From Symsagittifera roscoffensis (lineage: Eukaryota > Xenacoelomorpha > Acoela > Convolutidae), in assembly GCF_963678635.1 (NCBI RefSeq), contig NC_087068.1, positions 26,228,318-26,292,317 on the forward strand: a stretch of 64,000 nt of DNA, given 5' to 3'. Shown here in pieces: positions 35,893 through 46,373 of this stretch (within the stretch, counting starts at the first letter, position 1; each line of letters starts with the position of its first letter). The translations under genes and the position numbers were made by a program. Under the pieces are notes generated by a model that saw nothing but the letters and a program-made list of their open reading frames with translations, was not told where the DNA came from and did no database searches.

Positions 35893-36252
35893 ATTGGTGC
35901 AATTTTAATATGTTCTTTCGATCCTGCATGTCTTTTCGTATATGGGGAATGTAGAATGCAGTTCAAGATAAGCTTATTGGGCGGCAAGGTAGTTTTGTTT
36001 GAAGTGTATGATTTTCTAAGACGTCAGAGTTTTCGTTTACGTCATACTAGTAAATGTTCGGAAATAGCGAAGTAAGGTTTCACTTCCTGGGATTGTGCTA
36101 TCGGCTTTTTTGGTTTTGTTTTATATTTGTGCCAAGATTTAAGTTGTCGAATGACAGGGTCAACAGTTTGGTATTTTTGTAACAACTGAAGTATCATTGA
36201 TTCTGTGTTTGGGAATTAAATATTTTGAATTTCCTTTTTTGAGAGAGGTATA

Positions 36253-36495
36253 TTATGCAAGGTGTCTTGGAAACCGGTCATCTTTAAAATTGTATTTTGT
36301 TGATTGAGATCGGGGGCCTGGAAAATTTTTAGCTTCTGTTAAGTTTCGTTTTTCCGTTAAAAGGAAAAAGATAATTCGATGTAGGTTTGTATAGATGTCT
36401 TTATTTGTGTATAGTTTTCTGTCCATTATGAGCATGGTGTTGGTTTGAATGAATTTTTTCCTAATAAATCTACTTCCTAGTTGTTGTTTTAGCAA
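36253..36495 (-). pseudogene. RNase H-integrase linker fragment
   Basis: Eighty-codon minus-strand piece between RNase H and integrase with no domain of its own. Its position suggests the tether or linker part of pol. Composition is Asn/Lys/Ile-rich. Confidence 0.3.
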
Positions 36496-36665
36496 TCAAA
36501 ATATAATGGGAAGTGTTTTAAGGTGTTTGTTTTTTTAACGTCAGAGTCAGTTTTTACTGTATATTTATATTCTAGTCGTGTTGATGTTTTGTCTTTTGCA
36601 AGGAAGAATTTTAAGTTTCGTTTTTCGTGTGAATAATTCAGGTGGTGTGTTTCGACTAAGTGTAT

Positions 36666-37011
36666 CTAGTAAAGCAAGATTTCCGGCTGCTGTCCGAATA
36701 GGTTTGGAAATTTCATTAGAATAAGATAAAATCTATAAACTCTATGGTTTGGTCTTGATTTTTGTGTGAATAGAAAAATTATTGGTTGATGATCTGTGAA
36801 TAAAACTCTTGGATCTTTTGATCCAAGATTTAAGAGTTCATATTCTGTTAACTGATATTCTATGGCTGTACATTCTCTCAAAAGGGTAGAGAGACTAAGT
36901 TCTGCTTGTGTAAAAAATTTTGGATTTGCTGATTTGAGATTTATCTTATTTGTACTTTTTATGTGATTGTATAAGTGCTGCGGCAATTCCAAATTTTGAG
37001 GCATTGCACAT
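36666..37011 (-). pseudogene. RNase H domain of the retrotransposon
   Basis: Removes RNA from the RNA-DNA hybrid during reverse transcription. Visible motifs: LSTLLRECTAIEYQLTEYEL (contains the conserved Glu of the R-E motif), VLFTDHQPIIFLFT (the T-D-H Asp), and SRPNHRVYRFYLILMKFPN. Just upstream, C-N-A-S at about 37000-37008 stands where the first catalytic Asp (C-D-A-S) is usual, so a one-base change (codon AAT at 37003-37005) has removed that residue. The open frame itself is 112 codons and ends LFGQQPEILLY. It is continuous with the RT of copy 1. Confidence 0.85.
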
Positions 37012-37096
37012 AGCGTAAAGTGTTTGGTCTGTGGTTGGGATTGTGTTTTAAATTTGTTCTGTTAGGAGAGTTTTTATTTCATCAAAGCTTTTTTGA

Positions 37097-38420
37097 TGTT
37101 CCAATGTCCATTCAAAATTATTTTGTTGTCGGCGGATATTGTAAAATTATCTGAGATATAAATGCTTTTTGTATGCGTATTTACTTACGAAGTTGAGCTT
37201 TCCGAGTAGTTCTTGGAATTTCTGTTTATTTGATCGTAGTTTGAGTTTTAGTCTTGAACCTATTCGTGTTTTTAAGGGTGTAATTGTGATACCTTCAATA
37301 ATGTGTCAAAGAATGTTTACACGAGTGAGGAAAAAATGTGATTCATCTGGGGCTGCCTTCATGTTTACTTTTAATAAGTTTTGTTGGTGTTTGTCTAACA
37401 ACTTAAACATTTCTTGTTTTGTTTGCAACTGTATGAAAACATCGTCTTAATATGTGATTACATTTTTGGTAAGAGTTAGTGGTTAACAAATTTTACTCAT
37501 AAATGCTGAAAAAGCAGCTGGTACTATGGGTATACCATAGAATAGTGTATTAAATTCGTATTGCTGATTTCCAATAACGAATTGAGTTAGTCGATCTGAT
37601 TGTTCGCCTAATGGCATTTGATTAAATGCGCTATTCATATAGATCAATTTTGATCAATTTTAAGTGATTCTCCTTTAGTGAGAAAAATTACGGGATTGAT
37701 GAATGTGTTTCCTTTGGGTTGTTCTTCTTCCTTTACCGGTGAGATAATTTCTTATTGTTAGAGGATATCTAAAAATCTATTTACTTTGTCTTGTAGATGT
37801 TTTGGTACCTTACTTGCACGATGCTTTTTGAAAATTGCGTCAGGTTTAAGTGGAAGATTTAGTGTTGAAGTTATTTTTCTAACATCAATTTTTGATGTGA
37901 CATAAACCATGAGATATGTTGATAATAATTTTGCTAGGTGTTCAAATTTTGCTGATTTTTTTCAGAATGTTGAAAATTGAAAATGGCTAAAAATTCAATT
38001 GTAATTTTGAGATTTGGAACGTTTGATTTAGATAAGGGTTTTTTTGAAGTAATCAGTGTTTCTTTTCGAATCATTGGTAGTTTTATTACTGGATAGTTGT
38101 TCATTGAGAAATGTTGATTGACGAATATCTAGTAATTTCAAAGTTTTATTTACTCTGACAGCTCTTCCTTGTGTCAGGTGAAATGTTGCATTTGTCTCGC
38201 AATAGCCTAAAAATCCTAAAGGAAGTGTAATTTTGGATGGTGAACTTTTGTATCCATGTGGGGATATTATATCTGTATGTGTATTTTTAGCGTATTTGAT
38301 AGATGAATCATTACTCTAAAACATTCATGAATTGGTTTGAATTCAACATCAGACATATATATATATATATAATTTATATGTCCTGTTAGTGGTTTAGATT
38401 GTTTTCTTTGTTAATTATTT
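37097..38420 (-). pseudogene. Reverse transcriptase, copy 1
   Basis: Same segments as the copy 3 RT (42196-43615), including QFVIGNQQYEF and the RT active-site region. At 37441-37452 the minus strand reads TAT TAA GAC GAT, i.e. Y-stop-D-D, so the YxDD catalytic box carries a nonsense codon. Further stops and shifts follow. A ~70 bp stretch around 37645 is missing relative to copy 3. Confidence 0.8.
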
Positions 38421-39176
38421 CTTTGATGTGTTTTCTGTGTCACTTTCGTCATCCGTGGTTTCACATTGTGTGTGGTTTATCTGTAGTTCTGAAGTTTCTG
38501 TATTGTCAATACGTGGAGGATTTGAACTTGTTTCATCTGTAGGTTGTACTTGATTAATTTGTCTTTGATGTTTTGGTGTACTGCTTCTGTCGTTTTGGCT
38601 CCGTGTGTTCTGATAGTTGTTGTTTCTAATTCTAAAACTATCACGGGATCTATTAATATAATTATTTTAATATGGTCTTTTGTTGGTGTAGTTTTGTGAT
38701 CTTTTTATCGAGAAACTTCTATTTCGAACATTTGAGTAGTTTCAATTTTGATTTTTTGGAGAATTTCTTGAACGATCATTTGAATAGCATTTATTCCGAG
38801 TTTGAATATGAATGTTTTCTATTTAAGTTTGAATAACTATATCTATTTGATTTTGATCAAGAGTAATTGTTTCTCTACTGATTATTTCGACTATTTGATC
38901 TGATATAATTTGTTTTGTGAATAATTTTGTAAATTTTGTCAATTTGGTGATCTTCCGCAAAAATTATTTCGATAGGGGGATTGTGATCTCTTTTTGCTAT
39001 AGCTATTAGGGAGCGGTTTTCCTGAGCTTTTGTTACTTTGAGCAATGTTTGAAGTAAATTTAGATCTTTTTTATGTATTGATAACAAGATTAGGTTGGTT
39101 CTCTGTGTTTTTGTCGTTTATTTACTTTGTCTTCTGGTTTTTGTCTGCATCTGCGACAACAGTTAAACCATTTTTT
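37097..39176 (-). repeat. Tandem gag-RT copy 1 (with ~640 bp deletion)
   Basis: Aligns with 42196-43615 and then, after a jump near 38425, with about 44258-45007. The deleted part includes the protease motif. It is joined to copy 2 within a T-run at about 39176 (AACCATTTTTT joined to TTATTGTTAGAGG). It holds the RT that is continuous with RNase H and integrase. Confidence 0.85.
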
Positions 39177-40202
39177 CTTTATTGTTAGAGGATATCTAAA
39201 AATCTATTTACTTTGTCTTGTAGATGTTTTGGTACCTTACTTGCGCGATGATTTGTGAAAGATTTGTCAGGTTTAAGTGGAAGATTTAGTGTTGAAGTTA
39301 TTTTTCTAATATCAATTGTTGATGTAACATAAACCATGAGATATGTTGATAATAATTTTGCTAGGTGTTCAAATTTTGCTGATTTTTTTCAGAATGTTGA
39401 AAATTGAAAATGGCTAAAAGTTTTTGTTGTTCAATTGTATATTTTGAGATTTGGAACGTTTGATTAAGATAAGGGTTTTTTTGAAGTAATCAGTGTTTCT
39501 TTTCGAATCATTGGTAATTTTATTACTGGATAGTTGTTCATTAAGAAATGTTGATTGACAAATATTTTGTAATTTCAAAGTTTTATTTACTCTGACAGCT
39601 CTTCCTTGTGTCAGGTGAAATGTTGCATTTGTTTCGCAATAGCCTAAAAATCCTAAAGGAAGTGTAATTTTGGATGGTGAACTTTTGTATCTATGTGGGG
39701 ATATTATATCTGTATGTGTATTTTTAGCGTATTTGATAGATGAATCATTACTCTAAAACATTCATGAATTGGTTTGAATTCAACATCAGACATATATAGT
39801 TTATATGTCCTGTTAGTGGTTTAGATTGTTTTCTTTGTTAATTATTATTAGGGTAAAATTGTGAGAAAAATTGAGTTGCTGATTTAATTTTCGGAAGAAT
39901 GTTAGAGATGTTTTTTTTTAGTTTTGTATATTTATCTTTGATTGGTTATTTACTACTCAAAATGTTTAAAGTTGGGATATATTTAGTGATAAATAGAATT
40001 TCACTTATAATGTGTTTAATGTCTGTTATAAAGAATATTTGCTGGAAGGGCTTATGTAAAATTTTGTTTTGTTCCATTGTTCGTGTTGGGATAAGAAACA
40101 ATTGATTTTTCCACAGTCTGTTAGACTTGTGCCTTGTGCAAGAGCTAGTTTACTTGAAGTCTTTGAAGGAGAAAATTTTGGATGTAGAATTTGAATCTCC
40201 TT

Positions 40203-40409
40203 TCAGGCAGCGATGATTAAAATGTTTGATTCTACGCTGGAATCAACCAGAAAATCTAATTCAAGAACTGGTGATTGGAAGTTTTTTTTCTTCGGCTTTC
40301 TAAGAGAAATGGTATTGTCCAAATTTTTCCTCTGGTGATGATATTTTAGCTGTTGTTTTGTGATCTTTTTATCGAGAAACTTCTCTTTCGAACATTTGAG
40401 TAGTTTCAA
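40203..40409 (-). pseudogene. Protease motif, copy 2
   Basis: 68-codon minus-strand frame ending VLELDFLVDSSVESNILIIA. The hydrophobic-D-S-S stretch at 40236-40247 fits the aspartic protease active site, which is normally D-S/T-G, so the Gly appears replaced by Ser. The same motif is in copy 3 and is deleted from copy 1. Confidence 0.6.
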
Positions 40410-40752
40410 TTTTGATTTTTTGGAGAATTTCTTGAACGATCATTTGAATAGCATTTATTCCGAGTTTGAATATGAATGTTTTCTATTTAAGTTTGAATAA
40501 CTATATCTATTTGATTTTGATCAAGAGTAATTGTTTCTCTACTGATTTTTTCGACTATTTGATCTGCTATATCTGTTTTGTGAATTATTTGGTAAATTTT
40601 GTCAATTTGGTGATCTTCCGCAAAAATTATTTCGATAGGGGGATTGTGATCTCTTTTTGCTATAGCTATTAGGGAGCGGTTTTCCTGAGCTTTTGTTACT
40701 TTGAGCAATGTTTAAAGTAAATTTAGCTCTTTTTCATGTATTGATAACAAGA

Positions 40753-41712
40753 TTAGGTTGGTTCTCTGTGTTTTTGTCGTTTATTTACTTTGTCTTCTGG
40801 TTTTTGTCTGCATCTGCGACAACAGTTAAACCATTTTTTGAATGATGGTAAGATTTTGAATTTTTTATTTTTTTCATAAATCTTTAATGTTTGGGTAACT
40901 TTCTCTGCTAGTTCATTACCAGAGTCTTGGATACTATTATTATGTGAAGCTTTTGTTTGCACGTTATTTACATGCTGTAGTTCAAAAACTCTTTTTTTTC
41001 TAATTTCTTTGTGATTTCGGCTTGTTCTAGTTCATCTACTAGTTTTTGAAAAATTATATCGGGTTCCTGGAATGAGGATGAATAGGATGCTTTCTTTTTA
41101 TTGCATTTTGCGTAATTGTGGTGTTAGAGTCATCATTAAAATATCAGTCATTTTCGCATTTTCAAAATCATGTAGGTTGAGGGAATTTGCTTTTCGTACC
41201 AGGGTTTCAAGTCTTACTGCGACTTTTTTTTTGTTCCAGTTGGAAGTCTGCAAATATAGTCGCAAAAGACTCTTTGAGGTTATTTTATGTTTCTTTCATA
41301 GTCGAAAAATTTTGAAAACTCTTGTGTGAATCGTTTTCAATCAGGTTTGATTTCAATAGGTAAAACTAAAATCTTTTTTTTTGAGCAGCGCCGTCAAGAT
41401 TGGTTTGAATTAATGCTGTGCGCCTATGTATCCAATTTTGATGGAGTGGTGTATTTATTTGTTCTGGGCCAATGTTTAAATTTCAATTAGCTGTAACTGC
41501 CTTTAGGTAGTCTTCTATTGAATATTCAGGTCTGTTTCTGTAAACACCATGGGTTGTTTTTCAGATCTGATAGATGATCCACCCATAAGGTATGGATTCA
41601 ATTTCATTTGAAGTGATTGTGCTGTGTTTGATATTTGGGTAAACATTATAAAATGGGCTTTTGTAATTTCACGTTGTTGTAAATAATATGGTAATAGAAT
41701 TTTATTTTGCAT
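40753..41712 (-). pseudogene. Gag remnant, copy 2
   Basis: Minus-strand pieces in order: MQNKILLPYYLQQREITKAH (41515-41712), a TALIQTNLDGAA segment (about 41390-41425), a capsid-type helical part, then KVTQTLKIYEKNKKFK and a basic cysteine box CCRRCRQK (40753-40962) that resembles a degraded zinc knuckle. This is the structural protein that would package element RNA. Frames are broken throughout. Confidence 0.6.
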
Positions 41713-42195
41713 TGGATTGGGTTGGTAATTTTAAATTTTCATTTGGTTTTGTGATTGCATATTGTTATTTGATTGTGCCAAACTTTGTCGGTTTGAAAAA
41801 TGTTGTTGTTTTTGTCTTTATTCTGAGCTCATATAGGGTTCAAAAGTATCTGGTTGATAATTATTATCTGGTTGGTCAGTATTATTCCAATTTATTTTTC
41901 GTGGGATATTTTTGTAATGTTAATGGTTTTGATGGAACTAATCTTCATCTTCGGAATAGGGTGGTTGGCATATTGTGAAGTGATTGTTTGTTGGATTTGT
42001 GGAAAACATGGGTAATATTCGGTAAAGTCTTTAGGAGTTTTTAGTTTTTCATTAAAAAACCCGGACTGAGAAACTGGTTGTGGTTTCTGTTAGGTGTAAT
42101 TATGTTCTTGTGATTGATTTTGTGTTGTGTTAAGTGGCGTTGGTATTAGGTTGTTAATGTTATTGTCTTAGAAAAAATTTTAGTTGTGATTTTAT

Positions 42196-43615
42196 TGTTC
42201 CAATGTCCATTCAAAATTCTTTTGTTGTCGGAGGATATTGTAAAATTATCTGAGATATAATTGCTTTTTGTATGCGTGTTTACTTACGAAGTTGAGCTTT
42301 CCAAGTAGTTCTTGGAATTTCTGTTCATCTGATAGTAGTTTGAGTTTTAGTCTTGAACATATTCGTGTTTTTAAGGGTGTAATTGTGATGCCTTCAATAA
42401 TGTGTCAAAGAATGTTTACACGAGTGAGGAAAAAATGTGATTCATCTGGGGCTGCCTTCATGTTTACTTTTAATAAGTTTTGTTGGTGTTTGTCTAACAA
42501 CTTAAACATTTCTTGTTTTGTTTTCGACTGTATGAAAACATCGTCTTAATATGTGATTACATTTTTGGTAAGAGTTAGTGGTTAACAAATTTTACTCACA
42601 AATGCTGAAAAAGCAGCTGGTACTATGGGTATACCATTAAATGTATTAAATTCGTATTGCTGATTTCCAATAACGAATTGAGTTAGTCGATCTGATTGTT
42701 CGCCTAATGGCATTTGATTAAATGCGCTATTCATATTGGCAGTAGTATAGTATTGTCCGGTTATTTTGGTAAGTTTTACTTGTATTGGTTCATTGGGCCA
42801 GTTGCATTTTGGTTCATTGAATGGAGAAATTAAAAATTGTGCGTTTAGATTAATTTTAAGTGATTCTCCTTTAGTGGGAAAAATTACGGGATTGATGAAT
42901 GTGTTTCCTTTGGGTTGTTCTTCTTCCTTTACCGGTGAGATAATGTCTTATTGTTAGAGGATATCTAAAACTCTATTTACTTTGTCTTGTAGATGTTTTG
43001 GTACCTTACTTGCGCGATGCTTTGTGAAAGATTTGTCAGGTTTAAGTGGAAGATTTAGTGTTGAAGTTATTTTTCTAACATCAATTTTTGATGTGACATA
43101 AACCATGAGATATGTTAATAATAATTTTGCTAGGTGTTCAAATTTTGCTGATTTTTTTCAGAATGTTGAAAATTGAAAATGGCTAAAAGTTTTTGTTGTT
43201 CAATTGTATATTTTGAGATTTGGAACGTTTGATTAAGATAAGGGTTTTTCTGAAGTAATCAGTGTTTCTTTTCGGATCATTGGTAATTTTATTACTGGAT
43301 AGTTGTTCATTAAGAAACGTTGATTGACAAATATTTAGTAATTTCAAAGTTTTATTTACTCTGACAGCTCTTCCTTGTGTCAGGTGAAATGTTGCATTTG
43401 TTTCGCAATAGCCTAAAAATCCTACAGGAAGTGTAATTTTGGATGGTGAACTTTTGTATCCATGTGGGGATATTATATCTGTATGTGTATTTTTAGCGTA
43501 TTTGATAGATGAATCATTACTCTAAAACATTCATGAATTGGTTTGAATTCAACATCGGACATATATAGCTTATATGTCCTGTTAGTGGTTTAGATTGTTT
43601 TCTTTGTTAATTATT
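42196..43615 (-). pseudogene. Reverse transcriptase, copy 3
   Basis: The minus strand shows NSAFNQMPLGEQSDRLTQFV, then GNQQYEF and GIPIVPAAFSAF (about 42590-42740), a typical Ty3/gypsy RT palm segment. At 42540-42551 it reads Y-stop-D-D, identical to copy 1 including the TAA. After the DD, MKAAPDESHFF-type thumb sequence follows (42400-42460). The copy ends at the junction with copy 2, so its RNase H is missing. Confidence 0.8.
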
Positions 43616-43920
43616 AATAGGGTAAAATTGTGAGAAAAATTGAGTTGCTGATTTAATTTTCGGAAGAATGTTAGAGATGTTTTTTTTTTAGTTTTGTATA
43701 TTTATCTTTGATTGGTTATTTACTACTCAAGATGTTTAAAGTTGGGATATATTTAGTGATAAATAGAATTTCACTTATAATGTGTTTAATGTCTGTTATA
43801 AAGAATATTTGCTGGAAGGGTTTATGTAAAATTTTGTTTTGTTCCATTGTTCGTGTTGGGATAAGAAACATTTGATTTTTCCACAGTCTGTTAGACTTGT
43901 GCCTTGTTAGAATTTGAATC

Positions 43921-44298
43921 TCCGTTCAGGCAGCGATGATTAAAATGTTTGATTTTACGCTGGAATCAACCAGAAAATCTAATTCAAGAACTGGTGATTG
44001 AAAGTTTTTTTTCTTCGGCTTTCTAAGAGAAATGGTATTGTCCAAGTTTTTCCTCTGGTGATGATATTTTATCTGTTGTTTTTTGGTGTATTTTAATTAT
44101 ATTGAAGTTGGTTTCAACTACATGTGGAGTGGAATTTGTTGTTTCTTGATTATTGTCTGGTTCTTGAGGAATAGAATGAATGAATAAGTTCATTTTGTGA
44201 ATAATACGATTCATTTGGTGTTTCATAATCATACTCTTTTTTAAACATCTTAATAATAAATGTGTTTTCTGTGTCACTTTCGTCATCCGTGGTTTCAC
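43921..44298 (-). pseudogene. Protease region, copy 3
   Basis: The same FLVDSS motif as copy 2, at about 43959-43985, next to an open minus-strand frame (44023-44298) rich in Met, Lys and Asn. The active-site Gly is again Ser, so that change predates the amplification. Confidence 0.5.
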
Positions 44299-44708
44299 AT
44301 TGTGTGTGGTTTAACTGTAGTTCTGAATTTGCTGTATTGTCAATACGTGGAGGATTTGAACTTGTTTCATCTGTAGGTTTTACTTGATTAATTTGTCTTT
44401 GATGTTTTGGTGTACTGCTTCTGTAGTTTTGGCTCCGTGTGTTCTGATAGTTGTTGTTTCTAATTCTAAAACTATCACGGGATCTATTAATATAATTATT
44501 TTAATATGGTCTTTTGTTGGTGTAGTTTTGTGATCTTTTTATCGAGAAACTTCTATTTCGAACATTTGAGTAGTTTCAATTTTGATTTTTTGGAGAATTT
44601 CTTGAACGATCATTTGAATAGCATTTATTCCGAGTTTGAAAATGAATGTTTTCTATTTAAGTTTGAATAACTATATCTATTTGATTTTGATCAAGAACAA
44701 TTGTTTCT

Positions 44709-46000
44709 CTACTGATTTTTTCGACTATTTGATCTGATATAATTTGTTTTGTGAATAATTTTGTAAATTTTGTCAATTTGGTGATCTTCCGCAAAAATTA
44801 TTTCGATAGGGGGATTGTGATCTCTTTTTGCTATAGCTGTTAGGGAGCGGTTTTCCTGAGCTTTTGTTACTTTGAGCAATGTTTGAAGTAAAGTTAGATC
44901 TTTTTTATGTATTGATAACAATATTAGATTGGTTCTCTGTGTTTTTGTCGTTTATTTACTTTGTCTTCTGGTTTTTGTCTGCATCTGCGACAACAGTTAA
45001 ACCATTTTTTGAATGATGGTAAGATTTTGAATTTTTGATTTTTTTTCATAAATCTTTAATGTTTGGGTAACTTTCTCTGCTAGTTCATTACCAGAGTCTT
45101 GGATACTATTATTATGTGAAGCTTTTGTTTGCACGTTATTTACATGCTGTAGTTTCAAAAACTCTTTTTTTTTAAATTTCATTGTGATTTCGGCTTGTTC
45201 TAGTTCATCTACTAGTTTTTGAAAAATTATATCGGGTTCCTGGAATGAGGATGAATAGGATGCTTTCTTTTTATTGCATTTTTGCGTAATTGTGGTGTTA
45301 GAGTCATCATTAAAATATCAGTCATTTTCGCATTTTCAAAATCATGTAGGTTGAGGGAATAAGCTTTTCGTACCAGGGTTTTAAATCTTACTGCGACTTT
45401 TTTTTTGTTCCAGTTGGAAGTCTGCAAATATAGTCGCAAAGGACTCTTTGAGGTTATTTTATGTTTCTTTCATAGTCGAAAAATTTTGAAAACTCTTGTG
45501 TGAATTGTTTTCAATCAGGTTTGATTTCAATAGGTAAAACTAAAATCTTTTTTTTTTGAGCAGCGCCGTCAAGATTGGTTTGAATTAATGCTGTGCGCCT
45601 ATGTATCCAATTTTGATGGAGTGGTGTATTTATTTGTTCTGGACCAATGTTTGAATTTCAATTAGCTGTAACTGCCTTTAGGTAGTCTTCTATTGAATAT
45701 TCAGGTCTGTTTCTGTGAACACCATGGGTTGTTTTTCAGATCTGTTAGATGATCCACCCATAAGGTATGGATTCAATTTCATTTGAAGTGATTGTGCTGT
45801 GTTTGATATTTGGGTAAACATTATAAAATGGGCTTTTGTAATTTCACGTTGTTGTAAATAATATGGTAAAAGAATTTTATTTTGCATTGGATTGGGTTGG
45901 TAATTTTAAATTTTCATTTGGTTTTGTGATTGCATATTGTTATTTGATTGTGCCAAACTTTGTCGGTTTGAAAAATGTTGTTGTTTTTGTCTTTATTCTG
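44709..46000 (-). pseudogene. Gag remnant, copy 3
   Basis: Same order as copy 2: MQNKILLPYYLQQREITKAH (45690-45887), TALIQTNLDGAA, VRKAYSLNLHDFENAKMTDI and TLTPQLRKNAIKRK (45227-45439), KVTQTLKIYEKKSK (44997-45182), then the polar C-terminal piece HNPPIEIIFAEDHQIDKIYK (44709-44921). Stops and shifts separate the pieces. Confidence 0.65.
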
Positions 46001-46373
46001 AGCTCATAGAGGGTTCAAAAGTATCTGGTTGATAATTATTATCTGGTTGGTCAGTATTATTCCAATTTATTTTTCGTGGGATATTTTTGTAATGTTAATG
46101 GTTTTGGTGGAACTAATCTTCATCTTCGGAATAGGGTGGTTGGCATATTGTGAAGTGATTGTTTGTTGGATTTGTGGAAAACATGGGTAATATTCGGTAC
46201 GGTCTTTAGGAGTTTTTCGTTTTTCATTAAAAAACCCGGACTGAGAAACTGGTTCATTTGAAGGTTTCTGTTAGGTGTAATTATGTTCTTTTGATTGATT
46301 TTGCATTGTGTAAAGTGGTTTTGGTATTACGTTGTTAATGTTATTGTCTGAGAAAAAATTTTAGTTGTGATTT

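Larger units (their letters stand above)
39177..42193 (-). repeat. Tandem gag-RT copy 2 (with ~440 bp deletion)
   Basis: Aligns with about 42957-44082 of copy 3, then jumps near 40355 (TTGTTTTGTGATC) to align with 44525-46373. It lacks the catalytic end of RT, but keeps a ~50 bp piece (CAAGAGCTAGTTTACTTGAA and following, about 40139-40190) that copy 3 has lost. It ends at a GTTGTGATTT / ATTGTTCCAATG junction with copy 3. Confidence 0.85.
42196..46373 (-). repeat. Tandem gag-RT copy 3 (longest)
   Basis: The reference copy for the other two. It contains gag, zinc-knuckle-like box, protease and RT without the two large deletions, but lacks about 50 bp near 43906 that copy 2 keeps. Beyond 46373 the sequence is unique leader, so copy 3 is the one joined to the 5' LTR. 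Confidence 0.85.

Noticed and set aside
37169-37450. Plus-strand 93-codon open frame, repeated almost identically at 42268-42549
   Set aside because: It lies antisense to the retrotransposon RT, and the similarity comes from the tandem RT copies. The minus strand carries the recognisable RT segments.
37441-37452. Y-stop-D-D as evidence of an alternative genetic code
   Set aside because: The element has many other stops of all kinds and several frameshifts, and the host glycosyltransferase gene uses the standard code. A shared mutation is simpler.
38351-38374. TA dinucleotide run as a functional element
   Set aside because: A short AT slip tract within the RT-region copy 1. The other copies have only a few TA steps at this place.
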